NCBI RefSeq assembly: GCF_030705415.1
Contig: NZ_JAUZED010000012.1
Location: 1 to 53,499 of the forward strand
DNA length: 53,499 bases
From: Curtobacterium sp. A7_M15
GTDB lineage: Bacteria > Actinomycetota > Actinomycetes > Actinomycetales > Microbacteriaceae
Direction of reading: 5' to 3'
Of the stretch, positions 41,226-50,471 are shown piece after piece. The notes beneath the pieces were generated by a model. The model did no database searches. It was not told the DNA's origin and saw nothing but the letters and a program-made list of their open reading frames with translations. Position 1 is the first letter of the stretch. The number at the start of each line of letters is the position of its first letter. A program made the translations under genes and the position numbers.

Positions 41226-42706
41226 CCGGTCCCGGGCGTGGCCTGAGCCGTCCGCTGCGGAACCTGTCGCTCCGCGCTCGGATCACCATCGGGTCCACGG
41301 CGATCGCGGCGGTGGTCATCGTGCTGCTCGTGCTCGTGATGCGGTTCCAGGTCGTCAGCGTCGTCGCGAGCGCCACCCGTACCCTGCTCGACGCGGACGC
41401 CGATCCGTACGTGGCCACGCTCGAGGTGGACAGCGATCCCGATCTGTCCCCGCCGGGCAACGCGCAGCTCGTGGCCGTGGTCTCGCCGTCCGGTGACATC
41501 GCCCTGTCGACCATGCCGCCACGTGTCGAGCGCGCTCTCGGCAGTCTCACCGAGACGAAGGCCGGGACGTCGCTCATCCGGGTCGCCGGCTCGGAGTACC
41601 GCGTCGTCGTCGAGCACCCCGTCAACCAGGCGGGGCGGTGGACGGTCGTCGCGGCCCGCAACTCGCAGGCCGAGGCGATCGTCGTCGACGACCTCACCTC
41701 GACGCTGTCGCTCACCGGACTCGCGATCCTGGTCGCGTTCGGCGTCGCGTCGTGGGCGCTCGCGACCGCAGCCCTGCGCCCGGTGAACCGGATGCGGCGC
41801 GAGGCCGAGCGTCTCTCCGTCGCCCCCGAGCGTGCTGAGCTGCCGGTCGGACCGGCGCAGGACGAACTCGCCTCGTTGGCGACGACCCTGAACGCCTTCC
41901 TCGCCCGCACGCGCCAGGCGACCGAACGCGAACGCCAGATGGTCTCGGACGCGAGCCACGAACTCCGCACGCCCCTCGCGATCCTCACGACCCAGCTCGA
42001 CCTGGCGTCCCTCGACGGGGACGACGCAGCTGCCCTCGCCGCCCACATCGAGCGGGCGAAGCTCAGCGTGGCGCGGTTGTCCCGCCTGGCGAACGACCTG
42101 CTCACACTGTCCCGCATCGAGGAGTCGGAGCGCCGTGAACAGGACGGTGCCGAAGCGCAACCCACCGGCTGGTCGGACCTCGGCGACGAGGTCATGAGCG
42201 CCGTCGACCGCGTCCGGCTCATCGCGTCCACGAAGGACATCACCGTCGACTTCGACCTGGAGTCCCCGGTCGCCGTCGGCGGTTCCGGCCCGGGCATCGG
42301 CGGTGGCACCGCGGAGCCGCGGTACCGGCTCGACACCGGCGGCATGGCACAGCTCGTCACGAACATCGCCGGCAACGCGGTCGCCGCGCTCCCCCGTGGC
42401 GGAGGCATCTTCGTCTCGTGGCGCAGTGCCGGTGGCGAGGGGATCCTGCAGATCACGGACGACGGCCCCGGTGTGCCGGAGTCGTTCATCCCGGTCGCCT
42501 TCGACCGGTTCACCCGTCCCGACGAGGCCCGGAAGTCCCGCCCGAACCCCGATCCCGCGACGGGCACGATCCCCCTGCCCGGAGGCTCCGGTCTGGGGCT
42601 CGCGATCGTGCGTGCCGTGGCGGAACGGGCTGGCGGGACGGCGTCGCTCCGGAACGTCCGGTCCGGCGGGCTCGAGGTCACGATCCGCATCCCGGAAGTG
42701 CAGTAG
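41222..42706 (+). CDS. Sensor histidine kinase
   Basis: A 494-residue membrane kinase, partner of the preceding regulator. Two membrane segments (about 22-41 and 160-182) flank an extracellular sensor of about 115 residues; a HAMP linker follows. The phospho-acceptor is in DASHELRTPLAIL (His near 246). The ATPase domain has an N box NIAGNAVAALP, G boxes DDGPGVP and GGSGLGLAIVRAV. A Gly-rich insert (about 350-362) separates the halves. GTG overlaps the regulator stop. Signal unknown. Confidence 0.93.
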   Translation: MTGPGRGLSRPLRNLSLRARITIGSTAIAAVVIVLLVLVMRFQVVSVVASATRTLLDADADPYVATLEVDSDPDLSPPGNAQLVAVVSPSGDIALSTMPPRVERALGSLTETKAGTSLIRVAGSEYRVVVEHPVNQAGRWTVVAARNSQAEAIVVDDLTSTLSLTGLAILVAFGVASWALATAALRPVNRMRREAERLSVAPERAELPVGPAQDELASLATTLNAFLARTRQATERERQMVSDASHELRTPLAILTTQLDLASLDGDDAAALAAHIERAKLSVARLSRLANDLLTLSRIEESERREQDGAEAQPTGWSDLGDEVMSAVDRVRLIASTKDITVDFDLESPVAVGGSGPGIGGGTAEPRYRLDTGGMAQLVTNIAGNAVAALPRGGGIFVSWRSAGGEGILQITDDGPGVPESFIPVAFDRFTRPDEARKSRPNPDPATGTIPLPGGSGLGLAIVRAVAERAGGTASLRNVRSGGLEVTIRIPEVQ

Positions 42707-42735
42707 CGCGTCGGGCCGGTGCGTTGCCGGTCCGG

Positions 42736-45700
42736 TCACTGGAAGTCCCGCGACCGCGTGCGGACCGACAGGGACAGGTGCTCGATCCGGTCGGCCACGA
42801 GGTTCACGACCCCGTCCGGCGACCGCTCGAGGATCCCGCGCACGATCACCGCCGGCGCCTCACGCGCGACCCGTCGGTACCGCCCCCACACCCCGACGCT
42901 GCAGATCACGTTCACCAGCCCGGTCTCGTCCTCGACGTTCATGAACGTGATGCCGGACGCCGTCGCCGGACGCTGCCGGTGCGTCACGATCCCCCCGACC
43001 TCGACCCGCCGTCCGGTCTCGGCCGTCGCGGTGTCCTGCACGCTGAGCACCCCGCGAGCCACGAGGCCCCCACGGACGTGCCGCACGGGATGATCGTCCG
43101 TCGTCATCCCCGTCGACCACATGTCCGCGATGAGGACGTCACCGCTGGTCATCTGCCCGAACAGCGGAGGCTGCACCGTCACCTGGGTGTCGGGCAGCTG
43201 GTCGGGACGCTCGGCAGCGGCCTGTGCGGCCGACCACATCCCACCGCGTCGGTCGACCCCGATCGACGCGAAGGCATCGGCGGCGGCGAGCGCCTCGAGC
43301 TGCGCCGTGGTCAGGCCGACGCGACGAGCGAGGTCGGACATGTCGGTGAAGGGGCCGTGGGTGTCCCGCTCGGCGACGATCTTCTCGGCGCTCTTCCGGC
43401 CGAGCGAGGAGACCTCGGCCAGTCCGAGGCGGACCGCGAAGGCGCCGTCCCGCCGGTGCCGTGCCGTGTCGTCGGGCGTGGCCTTGTCGAACGGCAGCAC
43501 CGGGGGTTGTTCCTCGGCCAGGCAGTCGTCGTGACCCGTCGCGTGGACGTGCGTCGCGCCTCCTGGACCGCCGTCTGCCGAGCCGACGCCGTCGTCGGCG
43601 GCGGCGTTGTCGTCGTCGTGCAGCGGTTCCAACGTGGCGTCCACGCCGGACCGCAGGATGTCCGGACGCAGCACCGTCACCCCGTGCCGCCGTGCGTCGG
43701 CCACCAGGGTCTGGGGTGAGTAGAACCCCATCGGCTGCGCACGGAGCAGCGCTGCGAGGAACGCCCCGGGGTAGTGCAGTCGCATCCACGCGCTCGCGTA
43801 GACGATGAGCGCGAAGCTGATGGAGTGGCTCTCCGCGAAGCCGAAGTTCGCGAACGCCTGGATCTTGGCGTAGATGGCGTCGGCGTCCTCGCCGTGGATG
43901 TCGTTCGCTGCCATCCCCGCGTAGAGCTTCTCGCGGAGCCGGTCGATCTTCTCGTGCCCGCGCTTCGACCCCATCGCACGCCGGAGCAGGTCGGCGTCGT
44001 CGCCAGAGCACCCTCCCACCGCGATCGCCATCTGCATGAGTTGTTCCTGGAAGAGCGGGACCCCCAGGGTCCGCTCGAGCACGGGTTCGAGCGACGGGTG
44101 GATGTACGTGATCGGCTCTTCGCCGGTGCGACGTCGGATGTACGGGTGGACCGCGCCGCCCTGGATGGGCCCGGGACGCACCAGGGCGACCTCGATCACG
44201 AGGTCGTAGAAGCGCCGTGGCAGCAGTCGGGGCAGCGTTCCCATCTGCGCTCGGGACTCCACCTGGAACACCCCGATGGTGTCCGCCCGGCACAGCTGGT
44301 CGTAGACGCCCTGCTCCTCCTTCGGGATGGAGTGCATGTCCCAGCGTTCCCCGCAGTGCTCGGCGGCGAGGTCGAACGAGTACTGCAGCGCGGCGAGCAT
44401 GCCGAGTCCGAGCATGTCGAACTTCACGAGCCCCATGTAGGCGCAGTCGTCCTTGTCCCACTGCAGCACCGTGCGGCCGTCCATGCGGGCGTGCTCGATC
44501 GGCACGACCTCGCCCACGGGCCGGTCGGTGAGGACCATGCCGCCGGAGTGGATGCCGAGGTGCCGTGGGAACCCGAGCACCTGCTGTGCCATGTCGACCA
44601 CGGTGTCGGGGATGTCGTGGTCCTGGCTCTCGGTCACCGAGCCCCAGCGTTCGACCTGCTTCGACCAGGCGTCCTGCTGCCCGGGACTGTGGCCGAGCGC
44701 CTTCGCCATGTCCCGCACGGCGCCCTTCGGACGGTAGGTGATGACGTTCGCGACCTGCGCGGCGTTGAACCGGCCGTACTTCTCGTAGACGTACTGGATG
44801 ACCTCTTCACGACGGTCGGAGTCGAAGTCGACGTCGATGTCGGGTTCCTCGTCGCGCATGGCCGACAGGAAGCGTTCGAACGGCAGCCCGTAGCGGATCG
44901 AGTCGACCGCGGTGATCTCGAGCAGGTAGCAGACCGCCGAGTTCGCCGCCGAACCGCGGCCCTGGCAGAGGATGCCGCGCTCACGGGCGTACTGCACCAT
45001 GTCCCGGACGATGAGGAAGTAGCCGGGGAAGTCCTTGTCCTCGATCACCGAGAGCTCGCGCTCGATGCGCTCGCGCTTCTGCGGGTCGACACCGTCGGCG
45101 CTGCCGGGGTAGAACCGGCGGGCGCCGCGCCACGTGAGTTCCCGCAGCCAGGACATCGTGGTGTGCCCGTCGGGGACGTCGATGTCGGGCAACCCGGGCT
45201 TGACGGTCTTCAGCCGGAACCCGAGCTCATCGGCGAGTTCCACGCTGTGCTCGATCGCCCCCGGGTAGCGGGCGAACCGCCGGGTCATCTCTGCCCCCGA
45301 CCGGAGGTGTGCCGTCGGCGCGGCCGGCAGCCACCCGTCGATCTCGTCGAGACTGCGGCGGGCGCGGACCGCGGCGAGCGCCGTCGCGACCGGGAAGCGG
45401 TCCGGGGTGGCGTAGTGCACGTTGCCGGTGGCCACCGTGTGCAGCGCGTGCTTCGCGGCGAGGTCGGCCAGAACGTCGTTCCGTGCGGTGTCCATCGGGT
45501 CGCCGTGGTCGGTGAGCTCGACGACGACCCCCGCGGTGCCGAACCGGTCGAGCAGGGCGCGCAGGGCGTCCTCGGCCGCGGACTCGCCCCCGCGCTCGAG
45601 CGCCTGCCGGACGGCCCCCTTGCGACACCCGGTCAGCACCCGCCAGTGCCCGTCAGACCGTGCTGCGAGGTCGTCGAGGTCGTACCGGGGCCGTCCCTTC

Positions 45701-46218
45701 TCGGCGCCGGCCGCCAGGTGCGCGCGGGTGACGGCGCCGGCGAGCCGGTGGTACCCGTCCTGCCCGTCCGCCAGCAGGAGCAGGTGCGTCCCCTCGGGGT
45801 CGGGCACGCCGTTCTGCGGCTCCGTCAGTCCGAGGGACAGCTCGGTGCCGTACACCGTGGCGACGGTCGGGTAGGCCTCGGCCACCTCGGCCATGCGCGC
45901 AGCACCGTAGAAGCCGTCGTGGTCGGTGAGCGCGAGCCCGTGCAGATGCAGTCGAGCGGCCTCTTCGAAGAGCTGTTCCGGTCCGCTCGCGCCGTCGAGG
46001 AAGCTGAACGTCGAGTGCGCGTGCAGCTCGGCGTACGGAACGACCGGCACGTTGGTGTCGTCCGACACCGGCGGGGTCGTCGGAGCGTAGGGCTCGCGCT
46101 TGCGGGACCACGCTGGGCTGTCGCCACCGTCGCCGTCGTGCGAGCTGCCGGGGTTCCGCTTGTCGGAGAGCGCGCGTTCGAACTGGGACCACGGGATCGG
46201 CGGGTTGCTGTACCCCAT
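42736..46218 (-). CDS. dnaE2: Error-prone DNA polymerase DnaE2 (ImuC)
   Basis: A 1160-residue translesion polymerase of the C family, the catalytic part of the SOS mutasome. The PHP domain starts YAELHAHSTFSFLDGASG and continues LALTDHDGFYG; the polymerase Asp residues are in DEEPDIDVDFDSDRRE, with FDMLGLGMLAAL nearby. FAESHSISFALIVYASAW is typical of DnaE2. The C-terminal OB domain is intact (VEVGGIVTHRQRPATASGITF). A Gly/Asp/Ala-rich linker near residues 860-905 contains a repeated 16-mer. ATG 46218; 52 bases separate it from imuB. Confidence 0.95.
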   Translation of the reverse strand: MGYSNPPIPWSQFERALSDKRNPGSSHDGDGGDSPAWSRKREPYAPTTPPVSDDTNVPVVPYAELHAHSTFSFLDGASGPEQLFEEAARLHLHGLALTDHDGFYGAARMAEVAEAYPTVATVYGTELSLGLTEPQNGVPDPEGTHLLLLADGQDGYHRLAGAVTRAHLAAGAEKGRPRYDLDDLAARSDGHWRVLTGCRKGAVRQALERGGESAAEDALRALLDRFGTAGVVVELTDHGDPMDTARNDVLADLAAKHALHTVATGNVHYATPDRFPVATALAAVRARRSLDEIDGWLPAAPTAHLRSGAEMTRRFARYPGAIEHSVELADELGFRLKTVKPGLPDIDVPDGHTTMSWLRELTWRGARRFYPGSADGVDPQKRERIERELSVIEDKDFPGYFLIVRDMVQYARERGILCQGRGSAANSAVCYLLEITAVDSIRYGLPFERFLSAMRDEEPDIDVDFDSDRREEVIQYVYEKYGRFNAAQVANVITYRPKGAVRDMAKALGHSPGQQDAWSKQVERWGSVTESQDHDIPDTVVDMAQQVLGFPRHLGIHSGGMVLTDRPVGEVVPIEHARMDGRTVLQWDKDDCAYMGLVKFDMLGLGMLAALQYSFDLAAEHCGERWDMHSIPKEEQGVYDQLCRADTIGVFQVESRAQMGTLPRLLPRRFYDLVIEVALVRPGPIQGGAVHPYIRRRTGEEPITYIHPSLEPVLERTLGVPLFQEQLMQMAIAVGGCSGDDADLLRRAMGSKRGHEKIDRLREKLYAGMAANDIHGEDADAIYAKIQAFANFGFAESHSISFALIVYASAWMRLHYPGAFLAALLRAQPMGFYSPQTLVADARRHGVTVLRPDILRSGVDATLEPLHDDDNAAADDGVGSADGGPGGATHVHATGHDDCLAEEQPPVLPFDKATPDDTARHRRDGAFAVRLGLAEVSSLGRKSAEKIVAERDTHGPFTDMSDLARRVGLTTAQLEALAAADAFASIGVDRRGGMWSAAQAAAERPDQLPDTQVTVQPPLFGQMTSGDVLIADMWSTGMTTDDHPVRHVRGGLVARGVLSVQDTATAETGRRVEVGGIVTHRQRPATASGITFMNVEDETGLVNVICSVGVWGRYRRVAREAPAVIVRGILERSPDGVVNLVADRIEHLSLSVRTRSRDFQ
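43553..43568 (-). repeat. In-gene copy of the 16-mer
   Basis: GTCCAGGAGGCGCGAC on the minus strand inside the flexible linker of dnaE2, read in a different frame from the VQEAR copies (it gives GPGGAT). Confidence 0.6.
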
Positions 46219-46270
46219 CAGCACACCTGCCTGTCCGCGCCGACGGCCACGCGGCCGACACCGACGCCGG

Positions 46271-47998
46271 TCACGTCGCCACCGCCTCGGCCCACCACCG
46301 GTGGTCGGCGAGCACGAGGTACCAGGCACGTCCGTCGGCGTCGACGAGCTGCAACCGGTGGAGTCGGCGACCGCCGGCCTCCCACCAGCGCACGACGAGC
46401 GGCCACGGTCCGGCCCACGCCGTCACGGCGTCGAACCGGCCGCCACGCTCCCCCTCGGCACGGAACCGTTCCGGGACCCCGGTGAGGGCACCGCGGTCGT
46501 CCACGTCGACGGTGCCACCGTCGCCGGTGACGACGTCCACCGGGCGGGGACGGTCGAGCACGGTCGCCGGCGGCGGCCCGGGCAGCTTGCCGGGCCACGG
46601 GCGGTCGCGGACGGTCGCCAGGGCACGCTCGCCACCGACGGGAGCGTCACCCCACGGCACGAGCACCACGCGTTCGGCCAGGGTGCGACCGCCGCCGATC
46701 CGCGGCGTCACCACGCCCTCGTGCCCGACCAGCCCCTGCACGCGGGCGAGACCGTGGTGCACGCGTTCGTCGGGCCCGGTCCCCCAGAGTCCGCGTTCGT
46801 GGTTGGCCATGTCGTCGACCGCGACGGGCTCGAGGACCACCTGGACGACCGGCGCCTCGAGCCCGGTCGGGTCCACTCCGCCGGCGAGCTGCCAACGGAC
46901 CCGGTCCACCACGTCGGCGGCGTCGAACCACCGCGGGTGCACCCACGTGCGCTCGAGCAGGATGTCCCGCTCGTCGACGATGCCGACCCGGATCGTCGTG
47001 GAGACGAGTCCGGCTGCCCGCAGCCGTGCGGCGAAGTCGTCGGCAGAGCGGCGGAACGCGAACGCGATCTGGTCGGCACGGTCGAGCGAGGGTTCGAACG
47101 ACGCCTCGACCCGGAGTTCCGGCGGGACCGCGCGCGCCGCGATCTCCCGCGGGTCACGACCGCCGGCGAGCCGGTGCAGGAACGCCCCGGCGAGCCCGAA
47201 CCGGTCGCGCACCTGTTCGTCGGCCAGCGCGGCGAACTCACCCAGGGTCTGGATGCCGAGGCGCCCGAGCAGCATCGCCAGGTCGGCGTCCCCGAGCACC
47301 CCGAGCGGCAGCCCGGCCAGGAACTGCGCGGAGCCGTCGACGGGCACGATCCGCACCCGCTCCCCCGGACGTGCGGGGCGGGCCCGTGCAGCGTGTTCGG
47401 CGGCGAACGGGGTGTCCGCGACGCCGGCGCGCACCCCGGGGGCACCGTGGTCGGCAGCGATGCCCGCGAGGGTCGCCGCCGCGGCTCGCTCTCCGCCGTA
47501 GTAGCGGGCCGGCCCACGGGACCGCAGCGCGAGGGTGCCCGGCCGCAGGACCTCGACACCGGGGACCGCCGCCTCGACCGCGCGGATGACCGGTTCGAAC
47601 GCCCGGTGGTCGAGCGCGTCGTCGTAGGGCTGCACGACGAGCTCGGGGCAGCGCGCCTGCGCTTCACGCACACGGAGCCCCCGGACCACGCCGTGCTGCC
47701 GGGCGCTGGCGGAACTGGCGTACACCTGGCCCTTCACCACCAGGGCGAACGGGTGGTCCGGCGGCGACCCGGCAGCGCGAGCGGCCGCGATCACCGGCCA
47801 GTCCGGGCACCACAGCACGATCGTCCGCGTCGGCGGGGGCTCTGGCAGCGCACCACCACGGGCGAGCGCGTCGGCTCGGACGGCCCGCGCATCCGGCACG
47901 CCCACTGCACCCACACCGGCGCCGGACCCGCGCCCGGCGAGGGCACCGGTGACGCGGGACCCGCTGGTCCGGGTCCGACCACCACCACGGGGGCTCAC
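46271..47998 (-). CDS. imuB: ImuB, Y-family-like SOS mutagenesis protein
   Basis: A 575-residue inactive relative of Y-family polymerases that links DnaE2 to the sliding clamp. IVLWCPDWPVIAAARAAG and FALVVKGQVYASSASARQHGV start the palm; LGVLGDADLAMLLGRLGIQTLGEFAAL is the helix-hairpin-helix, and GIVDERDILLERTWVHPRWF lies in the little-finger region. I could not identify a clamp-binding motif with certainty. The GTG overlaps the imuA stop (GTGA); about 60 Gly/Arg-rich residues precede the conserved part. Confidence 0.9.
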   Translation of the reverse strand: MSPRGGGRTRTSGSRVTGALAGRGSGAGVGAVGVPDARAVRADALARGGALPEPPPTRTIVLWCPDWPVIAAARAAGSPPDHPFALVVKGQVYASSASARQHGVVRGLRVREAQARCPELVVQPYDDALDHRAFEPVIRAVEAAVPGVEVLRPGTLALRSRGPARYYGGERAAAATLAGIAADHGAPGVRAGVADTPFAAEHAARARPARPGERVRIVPVDGSAQFLAGLPLGVLGDADLAMLLGRLGIQTLGEFAALADEQVRDRFGLAGAFLHRLAGGRDPREIAARAVPPELRVEASFEPSLDRADQIAFAFRRSADDFAARLRAAGLVSTTIRVGIVDERDILLERTWVHPRWFDAADVVDRVRWQLAGGVDPTGLEAPVVQVVLEPVAVDDMANHERGLWGTGPDERVHHGLARVQGLVGHEGVVTPRIGGGRTLAERVVLVPWGDAPVGGERALATVRDRPWPGKLPGPPPATVLDRPRPVDVVTGDGGTVDVDDRGALTGVPERFRAEGERGGRFDAVTAWAGPWPLVVRWWEAGGRRLHRLQLVDADGRAWYLVLADHRWWAEAVAT

Positions 47999-48801
47999 GA
48001 CGCCACCGCCACGGGACGCAGCACGGGTGCCGTCCGGCTCGGGCCGGATGCCGCAGCGTCCGGGACGGCGGCCCGCACCGTGCCGTCCGCCGCGGGCAGC
48101 AACAGGTCGGCGTCCACCGGCCGCCCTGCCCCCGCCCGACCGGACGCCGACACCGTGACCCGTCGTTCCGTCAGGAAGCCGTGCCCGTCGCCGATGCCGC
48201 TCCACTCGGACCGGGTCACCCGCAGCGAGACGTCGGCCCCCGGCCAGGACCCGAGCGCGACGAGCGCCCCACCACGCTGTCGCAGCCGTGCTGACAGCCG
48301 TGAGACGTCGCCGGGCACCACCCGGCCGAGCGGGCGGGTGAGGACGATCTGGGCGACGTCCGCCAGCGCGGCCGTCACGGTGAGCCACTGGTCACCGGGG
48401 TCCGGGACGAGCACGAGCCGTTCGAGGTCGATGCCGGCGGCGGCCGCTGCCTCGACCCCGAAGGACGGCACCCCGACCACTGCGCACCAGGCACCGGCGG
48501 CCGAGGCGGCCTGCAGCATCGTCATCGCGAGGAGCACCGACTCGTGCACCGAGTAGGAGCCGCCCACGCGGATCGCGCCGCCGGGCAGGAGCGGTGCGAG
48601 TGCCTCGGCCGTGGGCAGCCCCTCGGTGTCGACCCGGGTGGACTCCATCTCGGCCACACGCGACCGCAGCGAGGTGATCCGTTCGAGTGCGGCGCGGGCG
48701 TCGCCGAGGTGGTCGACCCGCCGCACCGGCCGGGCAGCACCGGACCGCCCGGTCGGCTCTGTCGGAGCCCCGGGCGATCGGAGTGCCGCCGCCGTCTGCA
48801 T
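47995..48801 (-). CDS. imuA: ImuA, RecA-like SOS mutagenesis protein
   Basis: A 268-residue RecA-fold protein, first gene of the ImuA-ImuB-DnaE2 cassette. The fold is seen in LLPGGAIRVGGSYSVHESVLLA, where the Walker-A-like loop lacks the GKT (so ATP binding is doubtful, as in actinobacterial ImuA' proteins), then AAGAWCAVVGVPSFGVEAAAAAG and DVAQIVLTRPLGR. The start is set at ATG 48801 because a strong promoter with a LexA box in its spacer ends six bases before it; an ATG at 48849 would put that box inside the gene. Confidence 0.87.
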   Translation of the reverse strand: MQTAAALRSPGAPTEPTGRSGAARPVRRVDHLGDARAALERITSLRSRVAEMESTRVDTEGLPTAEALAPLLPGGAIRVGGSYSVHESVLLAMTMLQAASAAGAWCAVVGVPSFGVEAAAAAGIDLERLVLVPDPGDQWLTVTAALADVAQIVLTRPLGRVVPGDVSRLSARLRQRGGALVALGSWPGADVSLRVTRSEWSGIGDGHGFLTERRVTVSASGRAGAGRPVDADLLLPAADGTVRAAVPDAAASGPSRTAPVLRPVAVAS

Positions 48802-48807
48802 GCCCTC

Positions 48808-48836
48808 ATATTCGAACATGTGTTCGATGATGTCAA
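48808..48836 (-). promoter_or_regulatory. imuA promoter
   Basis: TTGACA (48836-48831), 17-base spacer, GAATAT (48813-48808), six bases to ATG 48801. The -35 is a perfect consensus, unusual in this window. Confidence 0.75.
48812..48827. promoter_or_regulatory. LexA (SOS) box 1
   Basis: TCGAACATGTGTTCGA, a perfect match to the actinobacterial TCGAAC-N4-GTTCGA box, filling the promoter spacer and touching the -10 of imuA; bound LexA would block RNA polymerase. Confidence 0.9.
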
Positions 48837-48865
48837 TCGGGTCCGACATCCTGTGGACAATTGCT

Positions 48866-48881
48866 TCGAACACGCGTTCGA
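48866..48881. promoter_or_regulatory. LexA (SOS) box 2
   Basis: TCGAACACGCGTTCGA, also a perfect box, centred 54 bases upstream of box 1. It could strengthen repression by two LexA dimers on nearly the same face of the helix (about five turns). Confidence 0.85.
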
Positions 48882-48941
48882 CACGCCGTTTGTCGGTGGT
48901 CTCCGGGGCTGTGGAGGAACGATCCGCCCTGACGACCCGCC

Positions 48942-50471
48942 TCACCAGCGGGCGACGGCCCCCACTCCCGCGAGCACCGAGCGCGTCTTCGTCTCGACCT
49001 CGTCCGCTTCGTCGACGGCGACCGACGACCACGTCACCGCGCCGCCGGCACCGAACGACCGCGACCACACCGTGCCCCGGTCGTCGACGACCGTCACCAG
49101 TGTGCGGATCACCACCGACAGGTCGACCGCGCCGCTGGCCGAGAAGTACCCGATCGCACCCGAGTACAGCCCGCGAGGCCCGTCCTCGAGCCGATCCGCG
49201 ATCCGCATCGCACTGATCTTGGGTGCGCCGGTCATCGACCCCGGCGGGAACGCGGCGTGCACCACGGCGGCCCGCGACGTCCCCTCCGGGAGGACCGCGC
49301 CGATCGTCGACACCATCTGGTGCACGCTCGCGTAGGTCTCGACGTCGCAGAGCCGATCGACGTGCACCGACCCCGGCACCGCCGTCCGGAGCAGGTCGTT
49401 CCGCAGCAGGTCGACGATCATCACGTTCTCCGCACGGTCCTTCGCGCTCGCGGCCAGTCCGGCACGGGCCGCTTCGTCCTCCACAGGGTCGTGGGAGCGT
49501 CGTCTGGTCCCCTTGATCGGCTCTGCGGACACCGTCCCGGACGCGTCGATCCGCAGGAACCGCTCAGGCGACCGGCTGGCCACGCGCAGCGGGCCGAGCC
49601 GCAGGTAGGCACCGAACGGGACGGGGTCCAGCGCGCGGAGCCGCAGGTACTCGGTCAGGTGGGGGTCCGAGGCGGGGCCGAGCCGTGCCTCCTGGACCGG
49701 CGGCACCGCGAAGGAGGTCGTGAGGCACACCTGGAACGCGTTGCCCGCACGGATCTCCGCACGGCACGCGTCCACCGCCGTCTCGTAGGCGGCGCGCGTC
49801 ACGCGCCCGGTGGCCGGAGCCCGGCCCTGGAGGAACGGGGCCGCGCCGTCGACGTCGACCCGCGCGGCCGGGGTGGTCACCGTCTCCAGCCATGCGCGGT
49901 TCCGCGCGCTGGCCTCGGGTTCCGCATCGCTCGCCAGGGCGAGTGCCCAGGCGTCACCGGAGTCGTCGACGACCACCGCCCGGTCCACGAACCGCAGGTC
50001 CGCGTCCGCGTGCCCCTCGGCCGTCCGGTCGACGCCGCCGGACTCGCGACCGAGCTCGTAGCCGAGGAACCCGACCCAGCCGAGCGCGAAACCGCAGCCC
50101 GCGACCGGCTCCGGCAGCACCGGGGTGCGCGCGAGCAGGTCGGCGAGGACCGCGAACGCGGGCCGATCCGAGCCCTCGACGGTCGCCACGCCCCCGAACC
50201 ACGTGCGGGACGCCGTGGCCGTCTCGACGAACGCACGCCGCCCCTCGTGCCGGAACCGTGCCGCGAACGGACCGTCCGTCAGCGCGAGGACCGACCACCG
50301 GGCACGGGCGTGTGCGGTCGGGGGCGAACCTGCCGGCAACGAGGAGTCGAGCCAGACCACGTCGGCTCCGGACGCTGCGGCGAGGGCACCGAGGTCGGGA
50401 GCCGACGACAGCCGCCGGACCTCGATCCGAGCGGACGCGGGTGCTGCCGTCAGACCGCCGCGATCGTCCAC
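48942..50471 (-). CDS. pabB: Aminodeoxychorismate synthase component I
   Basis: A 509-residue chorismate-binding enzyme that, with a PabA amidotransferase, makes aminodeoxychorismate for folate. Catalytic-domain marks: AEPIKGTRRR, ENVMIVDLLRNDLLR, CDVETYASVHQMVST, FPPGSMTGAPK and GLYSGAIGYFS. The N-terminal 200 residues hold the sheet with GFALGWVGFLGYELG. GTG 50471 is the first usable start and overlaps the epimerase gene by 22 bases, implying coupling. No pabA is in the window; PabC is at 27 kb. Confidence 0.9.
   Translation of the reverse strand: MDDRGGLTAAPASARIEVRRLSSAPDLGALAAASGADVVWLDSSLPAGSPPTAHARARWSVLALTDGPFAARFRHEGRRAFVETATASRTWFGGVATVEGSDRPAFAVLADLLARTPVLPEPVAGCGFALGWVGFLGYELGRESGGVDRTAEGHADADLRFVDRAVVVDDSGDAWALALASDAEPEASARNRAWLETVTTPAARVDVDGAAPFLQGRAPATGRVTRAAYETAVDACRAEIRAGNAFQVCLTTSFAVPPVQEARLGPASDPHLTEYLRLRALDPVPFGAYLRLGPLRVASRSPERFLRIDASGTVSAEPIKGTRRRSHDPVEDEAARAGLAASAKDRAENVMIVDLLRNDLLRTAVPGSVHVDRLCDVETYASVHQMVSTIGAVLPEGTSRAAVVHAAFPPGSMTGAPKISAMRIADRLEDGPRGLYSGAIGYFSASGAVDLSVVIRTLVTVVDDRGTVWSRSFGAGGAVTWSSVAVDEADEVETKTRSVLAGVGAVARW
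49682..49697 (-). repeat. In-gene copy of the 16-mer (one change)
   Basis: GTCCAGGAGGCACGGC on the minus strand, encoding VQEAR in pabB. Confidence 0.55.

Noticed and set aside
43774-46485. Long frame antisense to dnaE2
   Set aside because: The minus-strand gene has full polymerase motifs; this frame has none.
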